Assembly: GCA_947359465.1 (NCBI GenBank) | Contig: OX375881.1 | Span: 77,027,914-77,091,913 of the forward strand | DNA: 64,000 bases | DNA from: Metellina segmentata | Taxonomy: Eukaryota; Arthropoda; Arachnida; Araneae; Tetragnathidae | Reading direction: 5' to 3' | Translations under genes and position numbers: made by a program | Notes under the pieces: generated by a model | The model's input: the letters and a program-made list of their open reading frames with translations, nothing else | What the model was told of the DNA's origin: nothing | Databases searched by the model: none | Shown here: in pieces, positions 35,071 to 47,225 of the stretch | Position numbering within the stretch: the first letter of the stretch is position 1 | Layout of the letters: every line of letters starts with the position of its first letter

Positions 35071-35392
35071 AGGTATATTAATTAACGTCCCACTGGAGTA
35101 ACACAACGGGTTGTTGGCGACGATCCGGAATCAAACCCAAAAAGAAAGATATGAGGACAACACAATGTAATTTTTAACAATAGTTAGATGAAGAGGTTAG
35201 ATGACCATAGTTAGATGACGTCACATCTGAGCCGACACCCCACTTTCCAAACTTCCACACCAAGCCAACATAAGGACATTTGATGTCACGACAAATTTAA
35301 CTTCATCAGTTCCTCTTTGTACACTATGGCCTTTCGTTGGATTCAAACTCACAACAATCCGGTTGCAAATCCGTTACTCTTCCAAAAGGGCT
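35071..35392 (-). mobile_element. SINE-A copy with internal duplication
   Basis: Full-length reverse-orientation SINE-A: CCCACTGGAGTAACACAACG at its 3' end, CGATCCGGAATCAAACCC, CACCCCACTTTCCAAACTTC and a degenerate head ending near 35392. A short TTAGATGA-containing segment is repeated three times at about 35186-35220. Confidence 0.82.
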
Positions 35393-35674
35393 AAAAATAG
35401 CCCGATATTTTTAATGGAATTAGAATACAAATATATTTGACTATATCTACATTACTATTTGTGAAAATTGCAACACCATGAAGGAATCCTGCAAATTAAA
35501 CGAAACTTGCAGGAAATGCAAATCCGGTCAGTATATGCAGATAATTAGAAATACAAAGCGATCACGCATGTGTGGGTTGAGAAAGAACTTCTAAACTTAA
35601 AAGCGAGCAGTGTATAAAATGCACTGTAAAGGTGCGTTGAAATGTGTGTATCGTCGTTTGACTGCTGTAAATAA

Positions 35675-37290
35675 TTGATTAGAAATCAATCTCGCAAAAA
35701 ACGCAGAGTACCATACGAGCAACTAACGGAGTTTGAACGGAGTCCCATGATCGGCCTCCGTGAGGGTGGACTTTCGTATCGTGAAATCGCCACTCGAACT
35801 GGGGGTAATGCCACAACAGTGATGCGTGTGTGGAAGAGGGACCATGGAGAACCGGGCAAGTCGAAACCCCGGCAGTGGGCCACGCAATAGGACGTCACCG
35901 CGGGACGATAGACACCTCATCCGAATGGCGATGACGGACCGTACAGCGTTCTCTCGTGCGTGGGCACAACATTGGAGTGTATGTCATTGTGTGCCCTACT
36001 CCCACAACCCTCCTATTTATAAGGTCTTCCTTACCTTCTGCCGCTTTGTGACATAGGAGCTCGTGCCTTTCGTGCCGTGACCCCTTCTCTCTAAAATGTG
36101 CTCCTCGAGGCACAAATAAATCGGCGAGTATCTTTTTGTTGTTAGTAAGGATGGAACTTTGTTAGTAAGGAAGGACTTTGACTATTGGTTTGAGAAGGCG
36201 CTAGCTGGAGGCCCGAAGAGGCGTTCAAAAATGTATTTTGCGTCTGCCAAAATTGGCGAAACCATCCCTTGGATGGATGCAACAACAAGCACAATTGCAG
36301 GTTAATGATTCCTATATAAGTGGTTAGTACGTAATTGAAGAACATTGATTGTCCATACTTGGAAAACAGTAACACGGTACTGCTACCGCCGTTTCAGGCA
36401 ACGCTCACACTGTCTGTTCCACGGGACAAATTACCTTGGTTTCCAAGGCCCATCGACCTGCTGGGTCGACCACGTTCACGTCCCGACTTAGCCTTTCAAG
36501 GTGGTCAGAGGATTTATCGAACGGAGTGTCAGGGATCTGTTCTGTTTTCATTTCCTAATAGAGGATTTCTCTAACCATTCGATTGGTAAATCCGATCTGC
36601 AAAAAGTTAAGTGTGAGACGGAGGGGGACTTCCTTCACATACTAACGAACGTGTCATTGTGTGCCCCCCAGTGTTCGTCGATATCTGCTGCGTCATGGGC
36701 TATGTACAAGGATTCCTTTTCGTAGGATTCCATTTACGCTGAACCACCGACGCCTCCGGCTGCAATGGACTCACCAACACAACCAATGGCATGCCGATTG
36801 GCAACAAGTCGTCTTCTCAGATGAGTCCTATGAGATGACTATAAAGATGGACTCGTGCCGGTCGAACGCTACAGAGGTGAACGCCTTTTCTCGGAGGGTT
36901 TTACTCAGCGTCATACTGGACGAATGCCTGGTGTTGAGATCTGCGGCGCAATTCGATGTCATGGGCGATCTCACCAACTCCAAATTGTGGGGACCTTGAA
37001 AAGCGGGCGCTTTATCAGGGAAGTTGTGGAACCCGAGCTCCTACCCCTCCTGCAACGAACCCCTGGAGCAGCAAGACAATGTACAAGCCTATTTGATGGC
37101 ACGACAGGCTGCGCTTCTTCCATGGCCTGTACGTTCCCCGGTTATGATGCTCATTGAGAATGTCCGGGATTACATCGGTCGGCGAATCGCTGGTAGTTCG
37201 TCGGGCAGAGAGTACGTTTGATCTTTGGCATCACATAGAGGTAATCTGGAAAGCCATTCCTCAGCATGGTGGCTGGACAAGATATTGACT
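35675..37290 (+). pseudogene. Tc1-like transposase pseudogene (split)
   Basis: In order: first HTH (RVPYEQLTEFERSPMIGLRE, GLSYREIATRTGGNATTVMR), the linker HLIRMAMTDRTAFSRA, then the insertion, then RRYLLRHGLCTRIPFRRIPF and LNHRRLRLQWTHQHNQW, first block QVVFSDES, IRCHGRSHQLQIVGTL in a shifted frame, second block QQDN with the usual ARPH deleted, and third block VMMLIENVRDYIGRRI, which keeps the Glu but has lost the PDLNP motif. Multiple frameshifts, inactive. It is the best preserved Tc1-like copy in the window outside the insertion. Confidence 0.88.
35997..36651. mobile_element. 655-bp insertion with 15-bp TSD, class unknown
   Basis: TGTCATTGTGTGCCC is exact at 35982-35996 and 36652-36666. 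Such a long duplication is typical of LINE-type target-primed insertion, but there is no poly-A or simple-repeat tail. Inside are a TATA-like TCCTATTTATAAGGTC (36011), an AAATAAA (36115) and an open stretch at about 36133-36303 reading FDYWFEKALAGGPKRRSK, then MYFASAKIGETIPWM and a stop. Could be a SINE with an unusual head, a retroposed transcript or an LTR fragment. Confidence 0.6.
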
Positions 37291-37794
37291 TTCGGTATTC
37301 TTTTTGTTTTATTGCTCTGTAAGTTTGATAGTTTATTTAAACCACTATAAAAAAAAAAGTAATACGTGGAATAAATTTAATTTATTTCTGATTATTCTTT
37401 CATAGTGTTGCAATTTTTACAGCTGTGTGCTTATTATATGAAATCAATTCATATGATTTAGAGAATATAAAGAACTATCACATTATACTTATTAATTCGT
37501 ATTAAAATAAAATAAGTTTTTTACTATGCACGCATAGAATATTTGCTTTGGAATTTTCGAAACAATTTGAACAAAATATAATGCATTAAATGACTGGTTT
37601 ATAAGGCTTCTTTAGATAATGGGCAGCTTTTAAATGCTTTGTAATTGGGATTGGAGGAAGCATTATTCCGAAATAACGCCAATGACGTTTTCATTGTGAC
37701 TAGGAAGTTTGGATGGTTTCCAAAAACCATTAGCATTTTGACTCTGAATGTGTGAGAAAACAAAAGACATTGCTGGGATGCTTCAACTGATTTA

Positions 37795-37900
37795 CAGTTT
37801 ATTGAGAAATAAGTTCATTCAGTTTATTGAGAAATAAGTTCATTCAGTTTATTAGAAATAAGTTCATTCAGTTTATTGAGAAATAAGTTCATTCAGTTTA
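37795..37900. repeat. 25-bp tandem repeat, 4+ copies
   Basis: CAGTTTATTGAGAAATAAGT plus TCATT, four copies (the third lacks one G) and a partial fifth. Confidence 0.95.
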
Positions 37901-38065
37901 CCAAATATAATTCACATTACTAACTTTTTATTTAGGATAATTCAGTTTCACATATAACTCACACTGCTACCTGTTTATTTTGGATCAGTCAGCTTCAAAT
38001 AGCATCACAACCATCCACTTTTAATTCAGGGACAGCCTTTCTCATAGAAACCGCATTGCATACAC

Positions 38066-38170
38066 TAAAAATGACATCACAATTCTGAACAGGACATCAC
38101 AATTCTCAACAAAATGATATCCTAATTCTAAACAGAATGACATCATAATTATGAACAGTATTATGATGTC
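38066..38170. repeat. Imperfect ~29-bp repeats with inverted end
   Basis: AATGACATCACAATTCTGAA and variants occur four times; the last, TGACATCATAATTATGAACA, faces TATTATGATGTCA, giving a local palindrome at about 38138-38172. Confidence 0.7.
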
Positions 38171-38746
38171 ATTTGCGTCACAAAAAAGTATATCAGTAAA
38201 ATTAAACAATGATTAAAAACAAAATAAAATAGAATCATCGTGTTTCTTTAGATGCATTTCTGTAACGCTTACTTTTTCCAGACTAAAAACAATTTCCAAT
38301 ATCCATCATGAAGCATCCAATCTCGTAAAAGCTTTTATAAATACAATGGACTTACGATTGCACCGGAAATAATCTTGAATTTATATCGATTCACTTTTTT
38401 TAACCGAGGTCCTATAAAATTTTCTTGCAGACGACATTAGTCGTTTTTTCTCTTGTCGCCAACGAAAAGATTTCAGTTTGATATGACACATGAAAGTGCC
38501 ACGTAGAGCTGTCCATGGGAAAATCATTCTCCATTTATGTTACCTCCAGTCCTCCGTGTGCTTACATTCGCTTTTCATCTTGGAAATCGGGATTGGAGTA
38601 TTTTAATTTTAATAAAAGATCTTCACAAACAAAAACGTGCTTACCCAACAATAGAAGCATATACTATGAATGTGTGCTGACTCAGCAGTATGTACCAGTG
38701 TATGTACACGGCGCATATTTCTCGCTTATTTCTCTCTTAATAATAG

Positions 38747-38783
38747 GGACCGAGGTAGCCCGGTTGGTATAGTGAATTATCGG
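38747..38783 (+). mobile_element. tRNA-like head interrupted by MITE
   Basis: GACCGAGGTAGCCCGGTTGG resembles an A-box head. The next element begins at the TA after ATTATCGG, and sequence beyond it (CCCAGTTCCC) may be the continuation. Confidence 0.35.
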
Positions 38784-38785
38784 TA

Positions 38786-39632
38786 CAGCTACACTCTACG
38801 TTTATGAGCGGTGGCAACGGTATTGGCGATTTTTTTTTGGCGCACTTCTAGTAGCGAGTTACTGTAGATTAAGGCAACCCATCTGTATTTAACGTTATTG
38901 TGGTTTTCATGGCAACCTCGACAAACGATAACTTTCAATTTCCATTTTGAATGTTCTAGAAAGTTCTTCCAAAATATGTTTGAGTCGTTTGATTTCATTA
39001 ATTCGTTTGAAATTTTTTCTTTGCTTCCATTGGTTATTTTGATTTTAAAATATCCTTTGATTGCATTGGTCATTTAAAAATTATTTTTCTTTGATACCAT
39101 TGGTTTATTTATTTATTTTTTCCTACAGTTCTGGAATTTTTATTTCATAATAATTTTTTTTTTTTTTTTACGGTAGAGTTCTAACATGTATTGTTTTTTG
39201 TATTTGTGGAATATTCTTGTTTCGTAATTTTTTTTTCTCGGAACCGTTCTGATGTATCAGGTTGTATTATTTATTGCTTTTTTTCTTTTAAAAAACTTTG
39301 TCTTTTAAAACAGCCTACTGTATTTAGTGTAATTGATAAGTTTTAGAGTATTCTTACCCAACATTCGCAGCTTAGTTTTTCTGCTGATTTACAAATATTT
39401 TTAAGCTTACTACTCTTTACAAAAGTTTTAAAAATAAACTTTTCGAAACGTTCTCAAATGTGTTTTCAAACTTTCATTTTCCGTTGTAAAAAGAATACTA
39501 TTTTTGAAAGAAAAAGAGTTTTGAAATAATTCTTTTCTTAGCAACTTTAGAAAAGCGCCAAAAAAAAAAAAAAAAAAAAAAAACCACCACCACCAAGGCC
39601 GTTGCCACCGCTATAAACGTAGACTGTAGCTG
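38786..39632. mobile_element. 847-bp MITE, TA-flanked, ~45-bp inverted ends
   Basis: Ends CAGCTACACTCTACGTTTAT and, inverted, CAGCTACAGTCTACGTTTAT, both continuing into AGCGGTGGCAACGG. TA at 38784-38785 and 39633-39634. The interior is AT-rich, contains a 24-A run (39560-39583) and encodes nothing recognisable. Tc1/mariner-type target site; family unknown. Confidence 0.9.
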
Positions 39633-39639
39633 TACCCAG

Positions 39640-40480
39640 TTCCCTTTAGTCATAGATAGCTGTTTTATTCAACTAAAATTTTGTCATAAAATGTTTTATA
39701 TAGTGAAAAAAAGAGCAACGAAATCAATCTATAATTTGTTGAGATTATCCCAAACAGACTCCTGCCGAGGGATTTAATTTATGTAGAAGATATATTTATT
39801 TTGTACATTTAAGAAAAGAATGCTACATTTTTGAACGCGGAATTTTAAGACTAGTTGGTCGATTTAAAGAATAAATTTCCTGTCATGTTCTCTTGTTTCA
39901 ATGTTTTGTAATAATTTCAAGACATTTATAGGTGGCAAATCCAAGCAGTCAAATATTCATGCAATACAGTGTGAGTTAGTGCAATGGAAATAGAACCTTT
40001 CCGCAAATGCAATCTTGACTCTTCGTTATGTGGAATCTGTGCAAATAACCCTGAAAGTAAAAAAAAAACCTGCGAAAGTTGAATACAGTTCATTCTTAGA
40101 ACACATTCCATTCTTGGAAGGAATCGATAGTGAATCTCCCCCTTTTCTCGCGAGGTCCCATCCTCTTTATCACAGGTCCTTGATTACTCTTCCTATTTTT
40201 GGGATCAGCCAGCTTCCTGGAAGCTTCAGGCGAGTATACTTAGGACATGAACTCTATGCTGTATATTCTGTTGATCTTATCTGGAGCTTCATCGACTTGT
40301 AGTTCAATGTAGGCTTTGATCTTCAAAATGGTGAAATTGTAGTTGTAAAGGTGTCATGCAACAGTATTTTATTACTACTGATGATGGTTGAGGAATTGCT
40401 TCTTTTACGGCCAAAAATTCAGCTTAGAATATTGGGTTGCTATGATGAAGGAGAAAGTGCCTTAAAACAATCATTTCCTT
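39640..40480. other. No recognised gene
   Basis: A 95-codon plus-strand frame at 40015-40302 has no family resemblance. Confidence 0.45.
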
Positions 40481-40483
40481 TAT

Positions 40484-41118
40484 AAATGACAAAACGTTTG
40501 CCATCACCTTTGTTTGAGAACCATCGGTGTAAATTAATATTGCTGCACATCAATATTCAGGGGAGTGGACAATCATGCACTTATTACAATTGGCAATTCT
40601 CAGTCTGTTTAAGTACCACAGGTTACTGGCTGCTTTGTATCGATGACTAAGATTAGTATACTTTCACACAGACCTTTGATGTATCGTTCCAGAGGCATTA
40701 TGATAAGAAGTATTGGAGGTACTATTAGTGTTTTATCTGTGTAAACATGACATTTGTGCCACCATGTAACATATAACTTTACTACTGCATCAGAAACGAC
40801 TAAACGTTTGCCAACGCCTTTGTTTGGGAACCACCAGTGTATAAATTAATATTATTGCTTATCAAAATATATATTCAGGGGAGTGCACAATCATGCACTG
40901 ATTGTAATTGGTAGTTCTCAAAATCTGTTTAAGTACCACATGTTACTATCCGCTTGAAATTGATGACTAGTATTAATATAACTCCAGACAGACCTTGTAG
41001 ATTTATCGTTCCAGAGGCATTATGATAAGGAAGTATTGGAGATACTATTAACTTGTTTCATTTGTGTATGCATGACACTTTTGCAGCATGTAACATATAG
41101 CTTTACTACGGCTATGAT
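40484..41118. repeat. Tandem duplication, period 310 bp
   Basis: AAACGTTTGCCATCACCTTT (40492) recurs at 40802. Similarity continues through ATTCAGGGGAGTG, GTTTAAGTACCACA, GTTCCAGAGGCATTATGATA, GTATTGGAG and GTAACATATA to about 41118. Many small indels; no frame is conserved between the copies. Confidence 0.92.
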
Positions 41119-41123
41119 ATTAA

Positions 41124-41330
41124 CTTCCTGGCGGATGTTTTGACGAGGTATCTGAGATATTATGGTAAACTGACCAGATTATATATCTTAATGAACCAGA
41201 TATCTCGTCATTAGAAGAAAACTGACCAGACCTCAATACCGTCATCATCGTAATTATGAAGATGTGGACGACGAGGTAACTCCTCATCAACCAAAATTGG
41301 TCAAATCATGGATAGATATTTCGTCGAATC
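41124..41330 (+). mobile_element. PiggyBac-like terminus (TTAA) with ATCTCGTC motifs
   Basis: TTAA (41120-41123) followed by CTTCCTGGCGGATGTTTTGA, then CGAGGTATCTGAGAT, GAACCAGATATCTCGTC and ACTGACCAG. The same arrangement occurs inverted at 56551. The opposite end was not identified. Confidence 0.5.
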
Positions 41331-41334
41331 GCTT

Positions 41335-43160
41335 GGAGTGTTAATAATGATAGCACGTTGTTGGGTATTTGTTAATATTGTTAATGTGAAGCATAATGTA
41401 CGAAATGTTTCGGGATGATAACCCTCCCATAAATTGAAGTGGTTCGCTCTCGTGCTATCAGATGGAATCCTAAAAAATTACAAATGTGTTAAATCAACTT
41501 TCAAGCGAGCAGTTTGTTGAAAGCAGCAGTTGCATAGAATATTTATGTTTCTAGCTTTAACAATTTCAAGATGAGATCCCAAAAGAGTTAAATGGTTTGT
41601 GCAGATCAAAACTAACACGTTTTGGGCTACTAACCATGCCTAAAGTTGGTCTGATATCTTTGTCTGGACTCCTATATTTACAGACAACTGAGGTCTGTGG
41701 GGGGCCTATGCTTATAGAATCAGTCTCAAAATCGTTTTTGACTACACCTCATGTTTAGTTTAATTTAACGAAGTTAATAAACAGATGGAAAATAAACACA
41801 AATAAAAATTGACAAAGACAAGTTAGATTAAGTTAATAAAAACTACAAATGACATTTCATGTTCAAAGATAAAACAATAGTCTCTAGACGAATAATACGT
41901 TCTCAAATAATGTTTGACTTCTGAAAAGAGTCTCACAGATGAGAGTGGTGTTTTGATATAAATAAGTAACGATATTTTCTTTATCTTGGCAGAAGTCTGA
42001 CAGGCATCAGACTAGTGGAAGTCTCCCAAATGGTTTCCGTTTACTGTCAGTTATACCTGAAATTATTTATAACGTTTCACAGACAATATTATCCGCAATA
42101 GACGAGGATTAAGTTCGAGGACTTTCAGTACGTATATCAAAGCTGTTACAAAAGCGTGGGTAAAGTTACTTCTCACGTTGCTTGTTTTATTGAAAATTAT
42201 TCAGAATTCCAATAAAGACAATTTTATAACTTTATTACAGTGAAAAACTTTTATGTGAGTTGCATTTATAACATCCTATCTGCACATAAGGCAAACAAAT
42301 TTTTCTCCAAAGGGTCATTCCATGCTGAAAGGGTAAAACTTGAAAAATAAAATAATAATAATAGATATATTTTACATAATTTTGGGTTTAAAAAAAGTCT
42401 GAAATTCTTTGGTTGTTGCTAAGTTTTTTTAGAATTTAGTTAGATTTTAGATTAGTTAGAATTTTGAATTAGAATTTGAAAAATAAAGAAGTGTTATGTA
42501 AGTTACTTTGTAATTTTTAAAAAAATTTAATTTATGAATGACAGTCTTAAAATTGCATGACTGCAATATTATGAAAGTCTTTGGAAAGGAATGAATATAC
42601 TTTTCAAACTTAATCGTGTTGAAAAGAAGATAATTTTATTCAAATGTTCATGAACATGTTCTGTTATTCCTCTTTACTGTAACATAAGTTACTACATTAA
42701 ATTTTACTCTGTGAACATAAAATTATCAGTAAATTAATGACATTCCCATCAAAATTTAGCTTTTTATTAGTTTGTTGAACAGTTCAAGTGAATATTTTAT
42801 TTTCCATTATTCTTTGCTAATATACTTACACTTCAAGATCAGTATACTTGTCTAAATGTAACGTAAGTTACCGTGGAATTGAAGCGTAACATAAGGCAGA
42901 AATTAAACTGGGTATAGATAAAAAAAAACAAAAAAAAAAAAGCATCAAAACAATTTTTTTAAAGTGGAAAATAAATAACACCAATCTTCAAATTCTTAGA
43001 AATTTGTGAAAACTATGCGAGTAAGGACTTGTGAGAGGGTTTTCTATGTAATCAAGCAAACTAGACGGAAAGTAAAAATTTTAATTCCCTTATCCAAATG
43101 ACTTCTTATAATATAGATCGGATTTACCTTAAAATGTACTTCATTGCTGTTTTGGCGACA
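41335..43160. other. No recognised gene
   Basis: AT-rich. At 43168-43180 TTAACCCTCTAAG could be another piggyBac-like end. Confidence 0.45.
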
Positions 43161-43359
43161 TTTGGAGTTTAACCCTCTAAGCATTGAGAGATTTCCCGTG
43201 TGTTGTTGTAATGGTTTCACCCCACAACATATTGAATGACTAGGGGTCTTGAGAATTTATGGATTCTTTCAACCCTTAGAAATATATTATTGGTTCTTTT
43301 CAAAGAAAAGAATAATCATGAAAGGTTCTGTTGCTCCTTTCCCTCTTAAAAAAAGAATA

Positions 43360-43465
43360 CTTTGGAAATATTCTATTGGTTGTATACTTAGAACATAATC
43401 CTTTGGAAAGATTCTATTGGTTATACACTTGAATTTAATCTTTTGGAAAGATTCTATTAGTCAAG
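43360..43465. repeat. ~40-bp tandem repeat, 3 copies
   Basis: CTTTGGAAATATTCTATTGG (43360), CTTTGGAAAGATTCTATTGG (43401) and TTTTGGAAAGATTCTATTAG (43441), separated by related AT-rich spacer. Confidence 0.88.
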
Positions 43466-44389
43466 AAGGTCAAAATAGACTGAAAGTCATGGCAGGGAAG
43501 ACTGCAGGTTATAAGAAGGATTTATGAGTGTGAATTCCTCAATCAAAAGTGCTGAAATCGTATTAGAAAAGCAAGCCAACTGACAATGCGTTCCGAAATA
43601 TAGGAAATATTATTGCCACAAAAATATTAACGCCATCTGCATTTAGCTTTACAGGAAATGTCTTTCTCATAGCTAAAAACAGAACGCTACAACCCATATA
43701 ATATTATTGTTTTATAGATTGAATGTATCTTATTACACGTTTTTAATCACTTTATTAAATGGTTGATTTGGTTCGTCACCGTACTAACACAGTTTTGGTA
43801 TCCGAACATTAATGAAACCGTAACTCATAGTTTCAGTACTATCTCGTAAAATGTACTAGGAAATACCCATTTGAACTATCTATGTCATATTTAATCTCTC
43901 TTAGTTTGAAATTAGTTCCCTGAAAATCCATTCTAAACTCACATGTCTGTTTCTATGAGCTTGTTGATATCAGCTAAATCACAAGCAGCGAATTCAACAT
44001 TGATTTGAATAATTTTCAATATTATTAACATGGAAATGTTTTGGAAGAGTTATTTAGTATAACATTCAATATTTACGCTTATTAGATTATTACTAACTAT
44101 CTGTTACTATGTCCCTTCGTACTAACTGAAATTTTCATAGAAATATTGTTTGAATGACCTATTACTACTATTGTAGGTAGTGTATAAGAGAATAGCATTG
44201 TTTTTTATTCTCCAAAACAAATGCATATGAGCCTTTGAATATCCAAGATCAGGATATCTGGATAGCCAGAAACTTGGATAATATTGACGTAACAACACAA
44301 AGCAGGTCAATACTAAATACAGAAAACCTTACTACACTACATTTCACTTTTACTGCTACTGAAAGATTCATAAAGCAATGATTAACAGC

Positions 44390-45204
44390 CGTTTTCACAA
44401 GTCCAAAATAACCCGCAAATCAATGATAATCCCCGGGTTATCGAAAAAACCGTATTCACAATGCCTGATCCGTGGTTTAAACCGTCGTTTCGGTGTTGCA
44501 TTTTGATCCTCTGAAATCGGCGAATTAACTCTCGGTTGAGAGTTACGGTACTATCTTTTTTTGAGCAGGAAGCGAGATACACTGTAAACAAAACAAAATG
44601 AACGACACACTTCATATAAATTACAGTATTCTTGCGACGACGCGCATTCAACTAATTTATATGAATCGGAACAAGAACGTGATTACATTTTCTATAAAAT
44701 AGATGTTTTCTGGTTTGAACTATTATATTCTGAGTTGCCAGAGTAGACCCCAATGAGAGAGCGAACGGTAGAATATGACCATTTCAGAGGCAAATTCGAC
44801 GTGGAACAAAATTAATTTTGTTGAGTTACTACGAATGAAAAGAAAATTGACAGTGCAAGCATTCTGACAAGTATAAATATTTTCGGATTACATTGATTTG
44901 CCAAAGCATTGTGTACAGTTCTTTTTTGCTTGATTTAGGTTTCCATAAAAATCCAATTTGAAATTTTCCTTTGCTTTTCTCTATATACAAACCTAAACTA
45001 AAATACCGTAGGCGTTATATTAAATCACAATTTGGAATCAATTCTACGGCGAAGTACGTGCTTTATCAGCATGAATGCAGATTCGGTCGTCGTAACAAAT
45101 GTAAACAATATCACGTGAATGTGAGGAGACGGTAGTAGCCAATCACAGCGAGCGTATCATTTTAATCCGTGGATCACTTAACCCACCGTTTGAGAATAAG
45201 GTTC
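44390..45204. mobile_element. Possible Harbinger-like element
   Basis: Left GCCGTTTTCACAAGTCCAAA and right (inverted) ACCTTATTCTCAAACGGTGG are weakly matching ends; subterminal motifs AACCCGCAAAT, GATCCGTGG and ATCCACGGATTAA recur. A target duplication was not resolved. Low confidence. Confidence 0.35.
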
Positions 45205-45212
45205 TTGATGAT

Positions 45213-46098
45213 CAATAGGGCAACTTTTTTGTTGCAGTAAAAATGGGAAATGTTGCATTTATCCTTCCCTAAAAGTTGCATTGTGAAAATAAAGTTGCAT
45301 TTATTTTTGATACACTAAAATCTAAAATAAATTATTAGTGAAAAATGAAAAAATTTAAAATTTATTTGTACATTAATAAATACAAAAGAACGTTGATGTC
45401 TTTGAATGGCCGATCCTTGGTCAGTAATTTCTTTAACATTGAAAAACTGCGCTCAACAGAGACTGATGTTGTCTGACATTGTTGCATTGGACTTTTTCTG
45501 CACTTGTGAAACAAGTGTACCACTTAAATAATCGCGCATAAAGCACCTTGAGTGTGATTCCAGCCGCAGTCATTTTTATGCTGTATCGGATAGCAGAAGC
45601 GCAAAATCCTTTCGCTCAACATTCAGAGATTTTAAAACGTCATAGAAACAACATATTGATGATCGCGAAACTCACCTCGCAAACTCTGTAGTCGATTACA
45701 CAAGTTTGCTCTGGATTATCATGAGTGCCAACCAATGTGTTAAAGTACTTCTTGCTATTTATTTCACTTTACTCTGTCAGGACGAAAGCCTTCTTTCCAT
45801 GAACTTCTTGTTTGATCCGCAATACTTCGGCGTTCGCAAGATCAGACACACGTTATCGAAGGGTTCATTCAGAGGGCAAAAAATGAAATAGTAATTTCAT
45901 ATTAATTAATTTTAAGCTAAATTGTAAAAAGTTGCAATTGTGCAAAAAGTTGCATTTATGTAGAAAGTTGCATTTATGTTGCAGTTATAACTCACTTACA
46001 ATACACCACATGTAGGAGTAATTTCGTTTTTAGTACTTTACATAAAGCGTAGAAAGTGTGAAAAAAAGTTGCATTTGTTGCAAAAAGTTGCCTTAATG
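45213..46098 (-). mobile_element. hAT element with GTTGCATTTA subterminal repeats
   Basis: Ends CAATAGGGCAACTTTTTTG and, inverted, CATTAAGGCAACTTTTTG. AAGTTGCATTTAT-type motifs recur at least six times near both ends. Contains a minus-strand hAT transposase remnant. No 8-bp duplication is readable, so the flanks may have diverged. Confidence 0.65.
45362..45600 (-). pseudogene. hAT transposase C-terminal dimerisation region
   Basis: TTSVSVERSFSMLKKLLTKD followed by RPFKDINV and a stop at 45362 is the conserved SxxxERxFS...R motif of the hAT C-terminal dimerisation domain. Upstream, a shifted frame reads CFMRDYLSGTLVSQVQKKSN, so a frameshift lies near 45470. The rest of the enzyme is absent. 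Confidence 0.85.
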
Positions 46099-46099
46099 A

Positions 46100-46840
46100 C
46101 CAGCGATTTACCTCTGACCAGCAGATCAACTGATCCTCGGGTAACTCGAGACTTGTGAATATAGCCGTAAAATAATCTTTAGTTTGTGTCACAGTAAGTA
46201 TTTATTGTGATAATTTTACAATAAATCTGAACTTGAGTTATGTACCTTTTAAAAACTTGAGATATTATTTAACTGTCTTCTGCTATATAGAACTTTCACG
46301 CGCAATTCATCTTTCACATCAATGCAAGTTTACTTTTTCATGTTGTTGATTGACTCATTCTCTAAAAAAATATTTATTTTCTCATACTTTTAAAGTGCTT
46401 TATAGTTGTTAATCTTATTCTTTAAAATATATTTGTTATTGAATTTTATTCTGGTCTTACTTTTAGCGCAACTTCTCCAATTTTGAATTTTACGTCATAA
46501 AATCCAAACCAATCATCTCCATACTAAAACAGATCAATCAAGGACAAAGTGCGCATACTCGCGCTTGAAGCTTTGAAGATTAGGAACAAAGCACTAGATT
46601 CGGCTCGGACAACACTGACACAAGGTTAATGGGAGTTCAGATTAACAAGGTTCTACTTATACATAAATTATTTCGTGTTATTTGTTATTTCATTAGGTTT
46701 TGGGACTGCTTGTCGAGCAAATGGATCATGCACCACAAGTTTTAACTAATGAATCCAATCCAATTGCAAAATTGAGAGGTGCAGTTTTATTAGATGCCAT
46801 TCCTGTATCGAATGGGGCGCTCATGGCCACATCTCTTTAG
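46100..46840. other. No recognised gene
   Basis: AT-rich; nothing identified. Confidence 0.5.
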
Positions 46841-46984
46841 GCGTGTACTTAGGTTCGCGGATCGTAGTCGAGTGATCTTTCCTTTAACCGTGGGGTTTAT
46901 TACGTTTACTACACAAGGGGCGAGGGATACCCAAGCGATGCGATACCGCTTTCATCCCATTGTTGTTCCATAATCCCTCATTTT

Positions 46985-47080
46985 CTTTCACATTTGTTAC
47001 TTGACGTTGTATTGAGTCTGGTGCAGCTTGGCCAAATAAGTCCCTTGCACCAAAAAATCACAAAACATTCAACCTACCTT
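46985..47080 (+). mobile_element. SINE/LINE-type tail family C
   Basis: GTGCAGCTTGGCCAAATAAG, then TCCCTTGCACCAAAAAATCA and CAACCTACC. Sequence upstream from about 46845 may be the rest of the same SINE, but its head is not convincing. Confidence 0.5.
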
Positions 47081-47225
47081 TGTTGATTAGGAGCTCGATA
47101 AATAAAGAGTCTGAAACAAATAAAATTTGCTTAACTACACTCGAATTTTGATACGATGATCCAACGAATTTACTATCTTGCGTGGTTATTTTGGCGTAAA
47201 ACTGTGGCTGACTCCGAGGATAGTA

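Larger units (their letters stand above)
35461..37420 (+). mobile_element. Tc1-like element split by a 655-bp insertion
   Basis: Terminal inverted repeats GTGAAAATTGCAACACCATG (35461) and, inverted from 37420, GTAAAAATTGCAACACTATG, continuing with AAGGAAT/AAAGAAT. Total 1960 bp; removing the insertion leaves about 1.3 kb, the usual Tc1 length, so the element was full-length when interrupted. Confidence 0.9.

Noticed and set aside
36335..36574. 79-codon frame in the 655-bp insertion considered as a transposase piece
   Set aside because: No catalytic motif in either strand; kept only as unexplained insertion sequence.
38789..39073. 94-codon minus-strand frame at the MITE left end
   Set aside because: It begins in the terminal inverted repeat and has no homology; typical chance frame in a MITE.
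40015..40302. 95-codon plus-strand frame
   Set aside because: No recognisable domain and no supporting context.
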